64,000 nt of DNA from Lingula anatina. Lineage: Eukaryota > Brachiopoda > Lingulata > Lingulida > Lingulidae. Below the pieces are notes generated by a model. It had not been told where the DNA came from. It saw only the letters and a program-made list of their open reading frames with translations, and ran no database searches. Position numbers and translations under genes: made by a program. The stretch spans positions 265,596 through 329,595 of the forward strand of contig NW_019775519.1 in NCBI RefSeq assembly GCF_001039355.2, in the 5' to 3' direction. The stretch's first letter is position 1, and every line of letters starts with the position of its first letter. Shown here piece after piece: positions 10,902-25,265 of the stretch.

Positions 10902-13212
10902 GCAAAAGTCAAATTTTAATATGAACTTCATTTTAGAGATATCAGTTGCTTCAGGGTATTCATTTTCTGAAAATTGCTGGTGATGTCAAAAGGAAGTTGT
11001 ATGTCATGATTGTTTATCAGCTTTGTAGTAACGTTTTCTGAGGACTTTTTTTAGCTTTACCATTTTCTCCAGTTTTAATATTTTGGGTATTAACAAGCTT
11101 TACTAAAGGTGGTGGATAGACAAATATATTTGTTAATATGAGCATATTTTCATAGATAGATTAAATAATAGTGGTGTTTGTAGTCTTTTTAAAGGTCTAA
11201 GTTCATTAACTGGTATTTGTTATAATATTATCCCTCCCTTTTTGCATTCCTTTAAGTGGGGAAAATGTATATCAATTTTTTTTTTTTACAACAGCATTGC
11301 ATATTTTAGTTCTAAAGTGTATGATTGTATTTTACATTTTAACTAAAACATAGTCAAAATTACTGTTTGTTGTACATAACATGCATATTTTATCATTAAA
11401 TTCCCTTTGACAGCATATATTGGGTGTTTTGTTCCAAGTGTTAATATCGTGTGCTTGACATGCTTTTGGTCTTTGTGAAATTGTTTTAAAATGTTTTCAT
11501 GAAGGGTTATTTTATTATTTTTATTATTTTTTTTTTCAAGTTTTTTTTAATTTATTTTTAGAAAATGTGGAAAATGCATTGTCAAAAATATGGTTTCTTT
11601 TCACATGATATATTGCCTTAAAAGGTTTCAGGAAATCATTATCTTGAAATAAGTCATCTTTGCAAGATAATCTCATGACAGTAGTGCTGCTCTTCAACAG
11701 CCTAGGCATTCTTTAAAGTTGATATGGTCTCCAAAAAAAGTAAAAATGAAAACATTGCAATTTGAGAGTTATACCATTTTCTTTTGTCCTTCAAAAATAA
11801 CTATTTTTCATTTTGTTTTTAATGTCATCAACAGTTAATTGGATTGCATTTACAAACCTAAAGGATGATTTAGTGGGGTTTTTTTTCAATGCCAAATGTC
11901 ATTCTTCTCAAATTGCAGGTAAACATTTTGTTCGTGTCCTTGAATGAAATAAGGATATTGATCTTCATTGATTTACAAGCCAAGAGCATTCTAAACCTGT
12001 TTTTTCCAGTTCCTTCTGGATATTTTTTTACCTGTGTTTTTTTTTTTTTTTTTTTTTTNNAATCTTTTATGTCTCAGTATAATTTTCTTATGTCCTTAAA
12101 TGTGACCAAATAAATCCAGTGAAAAAAGACAAGCTTGTAAGGTAATAAACCATCATGATATAGTTATCCTTGAAAACAAATTCACAGTGTGTTATGGAGC
12201 AATTATTTGGAATGTCTAAGTAATTGACCTTGCATGATGAAGTTGGATGAAATGCTCAGCCTTCTGCATACTGTAATTCTGTATCTATCATTTCATGCTG
12301 CAGCATGTCTGATAAGACGGGTCTCGATTTAATATAGTCTGATCACATAAAGCTATCTATATAGTTGACATTCACCTGCCAGTAAAACCATGTTTTTGTT
12401 TTATTTTAAATCTACCATCAGGCATCTGTATTTCTTCACATAACACTATACCAACTGGTATGAATTTGCATGGTGATGGTGTTGACTGTTAAATAACTAA
12501 TATCAATTGTTTCTGTTCGGAAATGGCATTTACAGCCTTTATCCCTCCCTCCCTCCCTAATAAAATGCAAGTCTCTACCTTATGGATTTAAAATTGTCTT
12601 TATTCTTGAAAGTGAACTGACAAGAAGGATCAACCATTATAACAGATACCAAGAAGTAGTCTTCCAAATTGTTTTACCTTTTGTCGATTTTGTTTAAATA
12701 AAAATAAATTATAGAAAATGTATTGCTGTATGAAATCTAATTAAGGACAACAGATCTATTGAGCATTAGTCTCATTTTTATGAAAAGTGAACAAGATGTC
12801 AAAAAGTAAAATACACTTCAACATCTCCCAAAGCTACACGTCATACTAAATCTGAAAAATGGTGCTGAATGACAATTATTGCTGTAGTTCTCTGAAATAC
12901 ACAACCCAAATGAAAAAGAAAAAAATCTTGCAAAAAGAAAAAAAATGATTTTAAAAAAAGTGCAGAAGTCCTTTTACATTTTTCTTTGCTTCTCTAATCT
13001 AGTTCTCTAATCTAGATTTCACAACCTCTTGCCTATCATGTGATATGCATTTTTCTTCATGCATTTTGCACAAATGTGGCACTTGTGGGAATGTAAATTT
13101 CAATCTAATTTATGTCTTTAATTAAAATCAAGTCTATTTAATAATGCTAAAATCAGAATGGCATTGATCACAAGGATAGAGATTTTTTCTCTTAAAGGTC
13201 AACAAGGACTTT
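10902..13212. other. tail-to-tail intergenic region (TRAF6-like and FBXW10-like 3' UTRs)
   Basis: Both genes end toward this 2.3-kb AT-rich stretch. A plausible polyadenylation signal for the TRAF gene is AATAAA near 12108. For FBXW10 a minus-strand AATAAA lies at about 12599-12604, about 600 bases past its stop. A two-base N follows poly-T at 12059-12060, and a short CCCT repeat lies near 12540-12557. I see no additional gene. Confidence 0.6.
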
Positions 13213-16200
13213 CTACAAGCTACTATTTTCCCAGTATTCCTGTAATTCTGGTGCTACAGATCTGGGTCTTCTTGCAAAATCTTTGTGTGTCTGACCTTTG
13301 GCCTTAGCCAACCACAGTTCTCTCTTTTCCTTTTCAGCTTCTCTTTCAAGCTTTTTGTTGTGATCCCTTGTAATTTTCCCCATGTTGGCTATTTTTTGCT
13401 CTTCCTGTTCATGAGTAAAAAGCCTAAACTCTGTATGTGTTCTCATTGGATTGTTATACTGGCTGACTTTGCCGAGAGCTGGCTCACTGCTGGACCGAAT
13501 AACACTGACCTGAGCGGCAAGTTTTTGTTGTCGAACCTGCTGCAGCTGCTCCATTTTCTCTCGAAAACCAGGTGGGTACATCAGCATTGGAGTCATGGTT
13601 GCTGCAGGAGTAGATGTGGTATAACCGTGAGACTTGACTTTACCTCCTGAAGCTGTGACCTCTGATTGTAAAGTGTGCACTGTTGTGGCTGTTTTGGGTC
13701 TCAGTTTTGTGGGGGCTGTCTTTGGCCGTAAAGCTTTGTTACCAATGTCCTGGGGCAAATTTGAAGTTGAAGAACTTCGAAGCATAACTGCTGTATGTGG
13801 TCGAATCACCTGTGCCTTGGGAATGGTTGACTTTACCTTCTTAGAATGCATGCTCTTGTGTGGGCTCACATCGACAGGTTTGGAAACAAATTCCACTGCA
13901 CATGCCTTTGTAGCTGGACGTGGTACAGATGTAGTTTGAGGAACGTTCTTTTTAGACAGTCTGGCTGTAGAAAATGTTTCAGCAGATGAAACAGATTCTG
14001 CAGATTTGTGAAAGCCGATGTGCTGAGGCTGCTGGAACTGCTCCCAATCCTCTAGTATTTCTTCTATGGGAATTTTGGTTCTTGGATCTATACTGGCAGG
14101 ACCAGATGATGGTCGATTGAGGCGAGTTTTCCTTCCAAGCATCGAATCTTGCTGGTTCATTAGTGTATTTCTACTGATCTCTTCTCTGGATTTTTTGCTC
14201 TGATGTATGGCGTTTATTGTCATGTAAATAAAGTCGGGTGGAATGGCATTCTCCTTGGCTCTTATCTGAGATCTTAACAAGGCTTTAGTTTCTGAAAGAC
14301 TGAGCTCTTTTGTCTTGGGCATCAGGGCATGCTCAAAAGCCCAGGACACTCTTCGCTTCATGTCTGTGGGGCCTGCGTCAACTTCACTGTCCTCGTAGTC
14401 AGAATTAGGCACTTTAGGATCCATAACACTGACAGAGATATGTTGCCTGGACCTCTGTGGACTAGAAGCCCCAGACCTAGATCCCAAAGACTTAGCGGAC
14501 ATCAGTGACTTAGGCCCAGCTTTGTGTAGACTTGGCGACATGGGTGGCTTTGCGGATGTCATTCCAGTTGTCGCCTTCTGGCTTTCTGGCCTCTGTGCCA
14601 GACGGCTTTCTCCGCGATACAGAGATTCCTCCCATAGGGAATTATAGCCAGAGTCCGGCTTAATGGTGCTCTGGGTGTCCATTGCACTCTGCATTATCTT
14701 GCCACTAAGAGGCCTGGCACTATGCTCCAACTGTGGCGCACTGGCAGCTCTTCGACCAGACAAACCTTTTTTCCCGTCAGGCTTATCATGTTGAACAATC
14801 TTTGTGTTAGTTGCCCCAGCTTTTTCCATCCTTTTTGCTCTGACGTAGGGGTAAGGCTGCTGCCTAACTGGAACATCTGAGTAACTACCATAAGTGACCA
14901 ATGGAGGCATTCTATCGTTTTCTAAAGTGTAGTCCCAATCGATGTTTTCAAAGTTGAGCACAATGAGGTTGTTGACTGTGTTCAGAGTTACCCTAAAAAA
15001 GGTAAATTTATTTATGAAATGATCGATATTTTTTATTTAAATTGAAAAATCTTTCTGGATGGTGAACATACATAACAATATTGAACAATTTATTCAAACC
15101 TTTTAAAGTTGAAAACAAAAGGTGAGCAATTCCACAACAGAAACTACAAGAGTCGAGACCACGATTAAGGAACGCATGAGCTGAGAATAGTGAGAACACC
15201 ATAAGGAAGGGAAACTTGGTTCAAACTTTATTTCCACCTCCCTCCCCAACAACCTCTATGATGTCTTATTTATTTTTCCCTATCATAACCTCAACATCAG
15301 TCACGCAGGGAGTTGTTTTCCTGACACCTTTAATAATTATATCAAGTCCATACCACCAAATATATGAGTGGTGCTGGTAAGTCTTTCCTTGTAAGTTCAA
15401 CCTGATGGCTTGCGCTGGGTGACTCCCGTTTATGCCACACCATAAAACATAATTATCAAACATAGAAAATAATTTTTCTCAAAATTCGAGGTATGTGGGG
15501 AAAATTGCAAAAGCTCTTACCTATTCCCAATAGCGATGAGATTCAGTATAGGATCACTTCTACTATTTCCCCTCATGATACGCAGGCAATTTCCCGTCAC
15601 CATGTTCCAAATACGAACTTTCCCATCTGCACATCCAGTCACAACTCTAAGGTACATGAACTCCAGACACAATACCTCACTGAAAAAAAAATTAAAGATA
15701 CAAACTTCATGATCTGACACATATTTCTTTATTGCTGAGACTGTATTTTCTTTTGTACATAATTTCAAGACACCAACTTAAACAGTAAATTTATATACAA
15801 CCTCTCAACACGTGCTGTATTTTCAAATGCATAATTTTTATCATAAATATATGTTATTTCCACTCACGCTGGGTGTCTCAGTGCAGTGAGACATCTGTTG
15901 TGATTCCCCTGGGCACTCCAGGCCAGTGCATAGTAATCTTTGCTGCCAGTTATTATGTGCCATCTGTCAAACTTGATAGTGGATACAGGGCCATGGTGAC
16001 CATCAAGTCTCTGAAACCAAACAAAATGTTACCTTAAAGTGGGTCTTGCCAAAATGTGCACAAATTAAACATAACAAAAACATTGTTATGTATGGAGGGC
16101 ATGATCTAAAGTAAAATTGGCCTCGAATGGTTAAAAAAAGTCCTCCGTAGGATCCTCTCCTACCAAAGTTGCATCGTCCATACACTTTTTGTGAATCAGA

Positions 16201-16262
16201 ATTTGCAGGATGAATACCACTTTTAGCATAGAAATGCTAAAAAAAAAATCAAGACAGAAAAA

Positions 16263-16297
<35 letters not shown>

Positions 16298-17543
16298 AAC
16301 AATAATAATAATAAAACAAAAGAAAAAACAAAGGAGACAATGCTTGTTTTTATAAAATTGATCTATAAATACCTATCATTTGATATTTATTATCTCAACT
16401 AATTTTTGCCTTAGGTATGCCTTGGTATTGGTGATTTTCAAGGGAAATAAATGTTTTGCTATATAACTAATGTAAAGGCTGTTTTAAGAATAATTCACTA
16501 TAGACATAGAGTTTCATTATCATCTTGACACTGAAAAATTGAAAGAAAAAAAAAGAAGTATCTGGAAATAAACAAAATGATGTTCTATATCCTTTTTGAA
16601 AAATATGCTTAGGTTAGTAAAAAAACTTTAACATTAAGCTTCAAATGTACAGGAAAAAAATTTACACAAACAGATTATGCAAGTCTTGATAGGAAAAGTA
16701 TACTTCAAGGTGGGTTTCACAGAAGCTCAAATTACCGAAATTTCCAGGAATATAAACCTTTTTCTATACAATACTCAACATTCAATGTAGCTAGACTTCC
16801 TTTATGAAATAAACAGTTACCTAACCACAGACCCTGAACTTCAGGTAGAATGTCTGCCAGCTTCTTCATTTTCAAACCTCCATCAGTCTCTGCTATGCAC
16901 TTACAAGTCTGATGGAAATTTTAGATCACAAACAACTTTTCTTTCTTTTTAAACCGCATTTTGTGGTCCAGTAGAAGAGCATGTGACATAGTTGTTATTG
17001 GTGTGGTGAACTAGCTTCAACCAAATGTGACAAAATTGATCTAAAAATACCTATCATTTGATATTAATTATCTCAACTGATTTGCCTGAGGTATCCCTTG
17101 TCATTTAGTTTTAATCTTACCTTAAGCAGTTGAGCAGTTTTAATGTTCCACATTTTGACTTTCCCTCCCTCACAACCAGTGATACAGATCTCTTTTATCT
17201 CCTCAATGGACATAGCGACAGCAGATACTGGGTGGCGATGCTTGAATGTCCTGGTACATTTCCCAGAGTTTAGCATCCAGACTGTAAAAGGTAAAACATT
17301 TCCTATTATAGTCACAACAGGGACAAAAGCCCCTCAGAGAGAAATATTTCTCAATCAAATATCATGTGCCACACACCTTTATGCAACGCCAGATAACATT
17401 ATTATGCACATATGTTTAAATCACTACAGTGCTAGCTACCTTTCTCAGTGTCTCTGTAACTATAAAAAATAAATATGCTTATCTGTATAAACTTCAAATA
17501 TAGCAAATTATCTCCTAAATTAGTACATGTTATGCTTGAAAGC

Positions 17544-17614
<71 letters not shown>

Positions 17615-20600
17615 TTCTGCTAATCAGATAAAATATATGACAGTGACCAAATTGTGTTTGTTGAGACTATTGGAAAGCAATCACAACAGCTGTGACTGAT
17701 GACAAAAAAATTCCGCAATTGAATTCTTAACTAAAAACAAAGAAATTCAATCATTTTTTTTCTTTTCTTTTTCTTTTTTTTTTTTTTTTTTTTTTTTTTT
17801 GGGGGGGGGGGAGGTCATGTTCACAGAACAACTTAGATGAAAGTGGTAACATCTTGGGGACCAATCTGCAAAATCCACTAATAAAGAGGTCTTGGACAAA
17901 ATGCTTTAAAAGCACTTAAAAAAACATAATTAAATTAGGGTATTCTTTAAACTGAATATGAAACAAAAAAGTGATTTTGGCCTCTATGTATGAAAGCACA
18001 TTCAACAAAGTAAACCAACCTTTAATGATACTGTAATCAAGTATTTAAAAAAAAACAGCATCAAATTAATAAAGCAGACATACTTTTACAGGATCCATCC
18101 TTGGACCCAGAGGCCAGTCTTCCCTTCACCACCAGCAGACATAGGATTGTGTCCTGATGACCACGGAATATTCTTTGACAGGCACCTGTTTCTAGAGACC
18201 AGCATCTGAAAAAGACAAAATTTGATTAAGTATCACAATCTATCACTGTTTATACAATGAACTTTACTTACAGACTTCAGCAATGAGCAGTGACCCTGAC
18301 ATAAGAAACTGATTGTTGAAACAAGTATAATGTCATAAATTCAGCAAAAAAAGAGAGCTGCTTGATATATAACTAAGCTTATTCTTGGATATATTTGATT
18401 GCTCAGTTTTACTCATGGGAAAAAGAATGTTCTGAATTTTTAATTATTCATGAAAATACCCCCATCTATAGTATTTAAAATGGCAAAGTTATCATGGGAT
18501 GGATAAGTCAGTACCTAAGCCAAAAAAACTCACCTTATGCTTGTATCATAGCTTCCACTAAGGACGTACTGTTCTTTCTCACACAGAAACACACATCGTA
18601 TGGATCCAGCATGGCCAGATATCACTGGTCCCTTCTCCTTGCCCGTTTCATTGTCCACAAAGCGAACCTTGCGATCCTTAGATCCGATCGCTATCAGTCG
18701 ACTACCATCTGTGTGGATCACTCTATGGGGATCATTCCTAGAAAATAAGGGTATATTTGTCACAAGCACAAGTCAGAAAACATCAGCACTGTCTAATGAA
18801 TTTAATTACAATAAGCATTTTTGCACTCAAACCTTTGTCATGCAGGCATCTTTTTTTTTTTTTTGCTAGAAATATCAAATTTATTGTAGAAAACGTTCAT
18901 ACTTACTGTCCACTGAGAATCATGATATTATAAGCCCCACAGTACACATTTCTTTCCTCCATGATCACATTACGGGTAGAGATTCCACTGTAAGCTGTCT
19001 GGAAACTGACTTCACTTTTAAACTGGGTCTGTATCACTTGTTCTCCCGTCTTGATGGTTGAGTGAGAGTCTGTCCCTGATAGGTTAGGCACAGCCACATC
19101 AATATCATTAGCGTAGATAGGGTTGCAACCTTGGGCAGACCCTCCCTGTGAAAATAAATGTGAAAATATGAGTTTTTATACTTTCCTATTGACAATAGTC
19201 TTTTTTTTTTTCAAATTATGTGGTTTGAACTGACCACATTCATGTGATTGACAGTGGTACAAAATGCAAATATNGTTAGGCACAGCCACATCAATATCAT
19301 TAGCGTAGATAGGGTTGCAACCTTGGGCAGAACCTCCCTGTGAAAATAAATGTGAAAATATGAGTTTTTGTACTTTCCTATTGACAATAGTCTTTTTTTT
19401 TTTCAAATTATGTGGTTTGAACTGACCACATTCATGTGATTGACAGTGGTACAAAATGCAAATATGTTGCATGAAATGATGTGTATAAATGTTATATAGC
19501 GGATGACCAAATAAATCGGAAATAGATCGGAAAACTATTCAAGGACACACCTTTTTGAAATCAGAAATAAATTGTTGACACTATTTTGGGTATTGTTACA
19601 TTATTTTTTATAAATTATGGTAAGCTACACTATCAGCAAGCACAGCACTGAGCAGATAAACAAAAGTGTGAAATCAATAAATATATTCCTGAAAAATGAA
19701 AAATGAAAGTCAACAATAAAATATACCCTCTGCAAGCACATATCTTACAAAACATAAAAAATTACAAAGTGATTTTAGTATAAAAACCACCACTTCTTCC
19801 AAATGATGCTCAAAACAAACATAACATACATAAATAAATATTTCAAATAAAAAATAACATGAACAGCACACCAATTCTAAAACTGAAAGGAAAAAAATAA
19901 TGTTACGCTCAAGATCAATTAAAAAGACCTTTTCATATATTTTCACAACTTCGTTGTTCTTAGGATTAACAACTGGAACAGGAATGTCCACATCTCTTGC
20001 GAAGGAGGCATTATATCCAGGTGATGGCCCACCCTAAAACACCAAATTTCCAGGTTCTAACAATATTGCAATTTGTTAATACTAGTACTGCTAAGTTGTA
20101 CTGACAATTTTATCTGCATAATTTAGTAAAAATAAAAATCAGTGACAAGTGCAAAATGAAAATAAAAATCTAATAAGGTACCTCTTCCATGCTATTATCA
20201 CTTCAGTGATATGAGTTAATAAAATTTTTATTCTCATCATCAAGTGTAATAAAAAAATATAAAATAGCTAAAACAAACACTATCCAAAGTAATATTTAGT
20301 GACCACTTTATCCAAACTAAATTTTCAATCATAGCCTTAGGCAATGGAAATGCTAGTTGTAAGAAATAACATTTGGCAATTGTAGAGTGAAACCCAATCG
20401 TGCCTTCATAAAATACAACTAAAAAGCTGGTATTTTGACAAACTTTGACAACTGACTCAGTACATACATGAAACACGAAGGGATTAATCACTTAATTAAA
20501 TGGACACACACTTAATACTGAGCCTTCTTTAAAAAGGCTGACAGGCTGTTCAGAATACAATATTTTAGAATTTGTAAAATTATATCATTTCTTTTGACCT

Positions 20601-23600
20601 GATAACAAAACCAAATGCCCTACAAATATTTTAAGTTCAATCAGGCATGTTGCTTTAAGTTATGAACAGTGCACAACCTTTACAAATTATCTTGATTTGT
20701 AAATAATACTTTCTGAATGGATCTGTTTTTCTATTTTTCTTGGCACGCGTTTGAGCTGGTGTTGAAAACTAAGCCAAAGCCATTATTTCATTGCAGGTGG
20801 GAATAGATTTAATCTCCACTCGATTTCCTCCATTACACTAAACAGCAAGCAAGAAATGGGCGCATTTAAAAATTAATTAACTGAAACTTATGGTTTATGT
20901 CTCCTTTTAATTAAATCCTTTATTTTTTTAGAGATCATCTCTCTTTATACTCTGCACTTTTTGAATATTGAAAAAAAAAGTCTGTGACTTTACTGAATAA
21001 AAGAGGTGCCACTGACTCTTGACACAATAGAATAAATCTTGAAAATAAATTAAGGAGTTGGACTGTTGGCTGCAAGGCAATTATCTATTACTCCAATATA
21101 TGCTGGTTCAAAAGACGCCAGGGGTATCATTTGGGGGTAAATAATGTTTCACACACTATCCAATTTATTAGTTTGCAACTTCTCCACATATCACAATTAT
21201 CTGACACTACGTCCCTTATCTAACCTGGTTACTTCCATAACACCTTTCATAACACACCAAGTAATCTCTTATCCATACAAAATCTTGATAAATTTGAAAT
21301 ATCTTATCAAATGTGTTTGCTTTAATTCATAATATAATTGATAGATAGATACCGCCCTGTAATTAAATATAACATAGGGTAGAATAAATACACATCTGCA
21401 GAATTTATTTTACTCTAAACACAAACTGAAATGGTTTTGTGAAATTTTAAAATAAATTTTTTCAATGTTTTAGAATTAAGACTAGAGCAACTTACATATT
21501 TAATCTCCATCATATATACACTCCAACAAAAAGTTAGAAAACATCATTATTTTGAATTATTATGAAATACTTAATTGAGCTATGGTAAATATTTTAATCA
21601 AATATTGATGGATAATGCACCCACCACTGATTACTTTTTTTTTATATATGCTGAAGATTTTCCGACTAAATTACATTTTTTTAATTACTGTAAAACAATT
21701 TCATGTTTCCAAACTTTTTGATCAAGTGTATTATTTTTCAAAATTCTAATATATAACATTTTCCTTCCTTATAACTGTCACAATACCAATGTTGATAAAT
21801 TTGATGAAGGATTCAGATTTTCAATATAGGTAATGCATTGAGAAAGAATTCAATTCACTGCAATGAAAAATTGAGTGCAAATACATGTATTTGCTACTGT
21901 GGAAGATCAATACAACATGATTGTCCTCAGACAGAGTTAAAACAGTGGTAGAATTACTTCTGTGGTGTGCAAGGAAACCATTGCAGGTTTCTGTCAGCTC
22001 TAAATATCAATAGGTATTATATTGATTTATGCCAACACTAATGTCTAAAACATTCTAAATTTGGCAGGATGTGGTCAGCTGTCAGTAAAGTAAGTTAGTA
22101 ACTTGCATTTTATTTATGTTCTGTAAAAATTGAGGATTTTATACAAAGTCAAATGGGGTAATACTGCCAACAAATTTGAATAATTTTGAAAATTCCTAAA
22201 AGTGATGCTTAATTCATGGAACCTGTAAATCCCAATACAAATATATTTCGGACAATAGAAGAAATTATGTGAAATGATACTCTAGATCTAATTTATCTAA
22301 AAAGCATATGTTAGTAAAACCATGTTTGAAGACATTGAACTATTTCAAAATTTGAAAAAAATTTTTTTTTTTTCTGCTAACCTGCATTAACATCACCTCC
22401 TCATGTAGCTGTTGATTAACCGCATGTTCACTGTGGACCTCTTCACACAGAGCTCTCCAATGCTTGCTAACCAGGAGAGCATTATACAGGGACGTCTGGT
22501 CCAACATACTGAGAATATTCTTTGACAAATGCACAGGAATACATCGAATAATATCCTTATATCTTGCCACCCCTGAGTGCGCCTTGGCAGAGGTTGGTAT
22601 GACCATGCATGTGGGATCAATTGAACTGATATCGGAATTATCATCTTCATCTTCGCTTCTGTCGCTGTTGACAAGTTCTTCCTCTGTGAGATCATCCCTG
22701 AAGAGGCTGGCGGGCGTGGTGTAGCCAGGACTGGCTTTAGAGAGGAGCTCCACCTCAGGGTGATCCTCCGTGTTAAATGTGTACTCTGTGGAGGTTATGG
22801 AAGCTGCCTCAAAATAGTCATCTGGAAAATAAATAAAAGATGAAAAAGTGAACAAATAGATATCATGTGTCTCTGTTAGTAAAAGTTTTACAGGTCACTA
22901 GCTGCTGGTTTTAATAGAAAATTTTATCCATTCATCTTAGAAAACAGTCTGATCATAATCCATTTTAATACTCTTTGGCCTTTGGCATTTTATAAAGATT
23001 TTGAAGTTTATTATTATGTTTAAAACCTGATTATCAAAGTACTGTCATAAAACACTTTGTGAAGACATAATAACTGATACAGTTTGTCTTATAGTTCCTT
23101 TCTACTCTGGTCAGGTAGGAGTTTTACAGCATATCCACAACTTTATTTTCTTTAACCATCTAAACTGGAGTGTTTGTTCCCCATTGGGCAATAATATCTG
23201 AATTATTTACCTAAATTATAACAGGGCAAAATATCTACTTATACCAGCTGTTGAAGAGCTTTTTCTTTACATGGGACTTAATGTTCAATACCACTAACAG
23301 CTTTCAAAAGCCACTTAAATAAGACAGCCACTCCATGACAAGCAGTTGCTTTTAAACAATTTATTTATTTTCAATTGTGAAATGTATGCTGCTGCATAGT
23401 AGATATAGGTTGCTGATCAATACATCACATCTGTTGAAAATCAATAATATCATGATGAACATTTTGATATTCTTGATATTTTCTAGTGTGCAATAAAAGG
23501 ATAGATCTTATGCCATTAAGATTTAATCTTAATGCTTTGACACCAGTGTTACTGACACAGTTAAATATTTGATGCCAAAGTAATTATTATCTGATATATT

Positions 23601-25265
23601 CCGTTGTAGTTGGTTTACTGGTACAGTTCAGTTTTCAATAAATATTGATGATAAACACTGCATAACAGGGAAACTAATTATTGAAATGTGAGCTTTAGAG
23701 TCCTATTTGTATCTCGGTTTGGCGACAGGTTTTCAATATTTTCATATTATACTTTTTTTTTTTTACTTTTTAATTCCTATCCTCTGCTAGTCAAATCATT
23801 TCTAAACATTAGTCATTAATCATTAATACATCTTAAAACAAATGTTAGAGGAAAAGATAATCAGAAAAGATATTTTTTTTCATTAATGTTCTAATAGCTT
23901 GTCAGCAGCCTAAATATTTAATATTCTTAAATGCATTGGTCCATTAGCCCCAGTAAAAGTGCCTGTCAAAGTTCTTATATACCAGCTTTCTTTATATGCC
24001 TGACTAAAAGTGAACTTCTATGCTGACATAATCTCTTCAGACTTCATCTAACCCAAGCACTTAAGACCAGTGCAGCTATGGTGATAAGTCTGTGTGTTTA
24101 CTCAGGGGAGAAATTAAGCACTTGAGATTCAATGGAAATGGCTGGCAGCATTCAGGTTAAAATTTGTTAACCTTGTCTTGCCAGTCAACTACTCTGTTTA
24201 TCTTAACATGAATTATTTGGTTTAACTTCTCATCATTATAATGATTGAGCCTTTGACATTGCAATAAATTTAAGTTTTAATATTGGTTTGTTCCATAAAT
24301 TAATTTTAAAAAATCAAATTTATGAAAATTTATACATTTTTGCTTAATTAAAGAATATTTTATTAATTTACTTCCTAAGTTTACAAGAGAAATTATAATA
24401 AAACTGTTGACTATCAAAGTTGATTTCAACAGCCTTAAATTTTCAAATTATATTGCTTGCTTTTTTTAAAGAACTTTTTGAAAAAGCTTCATGCCCCTTC
24501 TTTAAAATAAAATGAGATTCCCACTTTATATTTCAGTAAGTCATCTGGCTAAAACTGTCAAATAATTCTGAGCCACTGTAATACCTGAATCTACTGTTTT
24601 TTTTTTTTGCCAGATTTTTTCTTTTAACTTGACAATTATTTACTAACAATTTTCTTAAATAAATGAGACTGTTTAAAAGAAGGAGAAAAATTACCTGCAG
24701 GTATGCTTGCTGACCTCTCTGACACCAGTAGGGTCTTTGCTTGAGTTCCTACAATGTGCAGCAAGTGAGCTTCACAGCAGTGTAATAAATTGAGCAAAAA
24801 ATTTGATTTGGTCCAATATGCTGCAGATTGGTACCATGACCAAGTGGAGCTTATTTCTTGCTCCACCTGAGCCAATGTCAGAGCTCTATCTGAACTCACT
24901 GTTGTCCGATCTGTTGAAAGACTAGGGTTCACACGATTTCTTGCGTAGGTAAAATCCTTGGAATTTAACAAAGGATGGAGTAAATTGACAACTTGCTGTA
25001 GTAAATCCACACTGTGGGCTCGTCTGACTAAGCCAAGCAGAAACCTTTTTTGTGTGTTGTCTCCTGCCTTGAGAAACCATTGCTTCGTGCTGTTAGTTCT
25101 GGCAATAATTTGACATGATTCACATTTTCCACAAATCGTTGCTTTTTGATTATAGATACATCTCAGCTCATGAGCTTTGCCAAGATTAAATGTGAAATGC
25201 TCAGAGTTTTGATTTGGGTGCTTCATTTTGGGGATTTCTTCAATTCTCCTATTATCAGCCAGCAT
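13213..25265 (-). CDS. FBXW10: F-box/WD repeat protein 10-like
   Basis: Ten exons join in frame to about 1307 residues: 24695-25265, 22382-22821, 19929-20033, 18907-19145, 18534-18737, 18084-18205, 17121-17281, 15868-16010, 15521-15679, 13213-14992. The N-terminus (CGKCESC, KQWFL..GD..KRFLLGL, KDFTY.R.R) matches vertebrate FBXW10 as I recall it. An acidic linker leads to an F-box (about residues 280-320, IRCIPVHLSKNILSMLDQ). The WD repeats lie at about 450-715 (ISGHAGSIRCVFLCE, LSGSYDTSIR, GCADGKVRIWN). The last exon encodes 593 residues of basic, Ser/Pro-rich, probably disordered tail. The family acts as the substrate receptor of an SCF ubiquitin ligase; the substrate is unknown. The 35-residue exon at 19929-20033 is phase 0 at both ends, resembles the start of the next exon, and has a weak donor (AAG|GTCTTT), so it may be an optional cassette. 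It is longer than the human protein (about 1050) mainly through the tail. Confidence 0.88.
16258..16300. repeat. (AATA)n microsatellite
   Basis: Ten or so AATA units in an FBXW10-like intron, with A-rich flanks. No function is inferred. Confidence 0.9.
17544..17609. repeat. compound (TA)n(GA)n microsatellite with poly-G tail
   Basis: A TA run passes directly into a GA run and then into G residues, in an FBXW10-like intron. A second low-complexity stretch (poly-T then poly-G) is at about 17766-17811. Confidence 0.95.
19083..19465. repeat. unmerged contig overlap: 191-bp direct repeat around an N
   Basis: Bases 19083-19273 and 19275-19465 are almost identical and are separated by the single N at 19274. 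The repeat includes the 5' end of FBXW10-like exon 4, so a truncated second copy of that exon start (about 19275-19338) appears upstream of the real one. This is best read as two contig ends that overlap but were joined without merging, because they carry different alleles. Confidence 0.9.

Noticed and set aside
13285-13939. Plus-strand open frames inside 13213-14992
   Set aside because: They are shadows of the long FBXW10 last exon on the minus strand, which is in frame with the WD-repeat exons.
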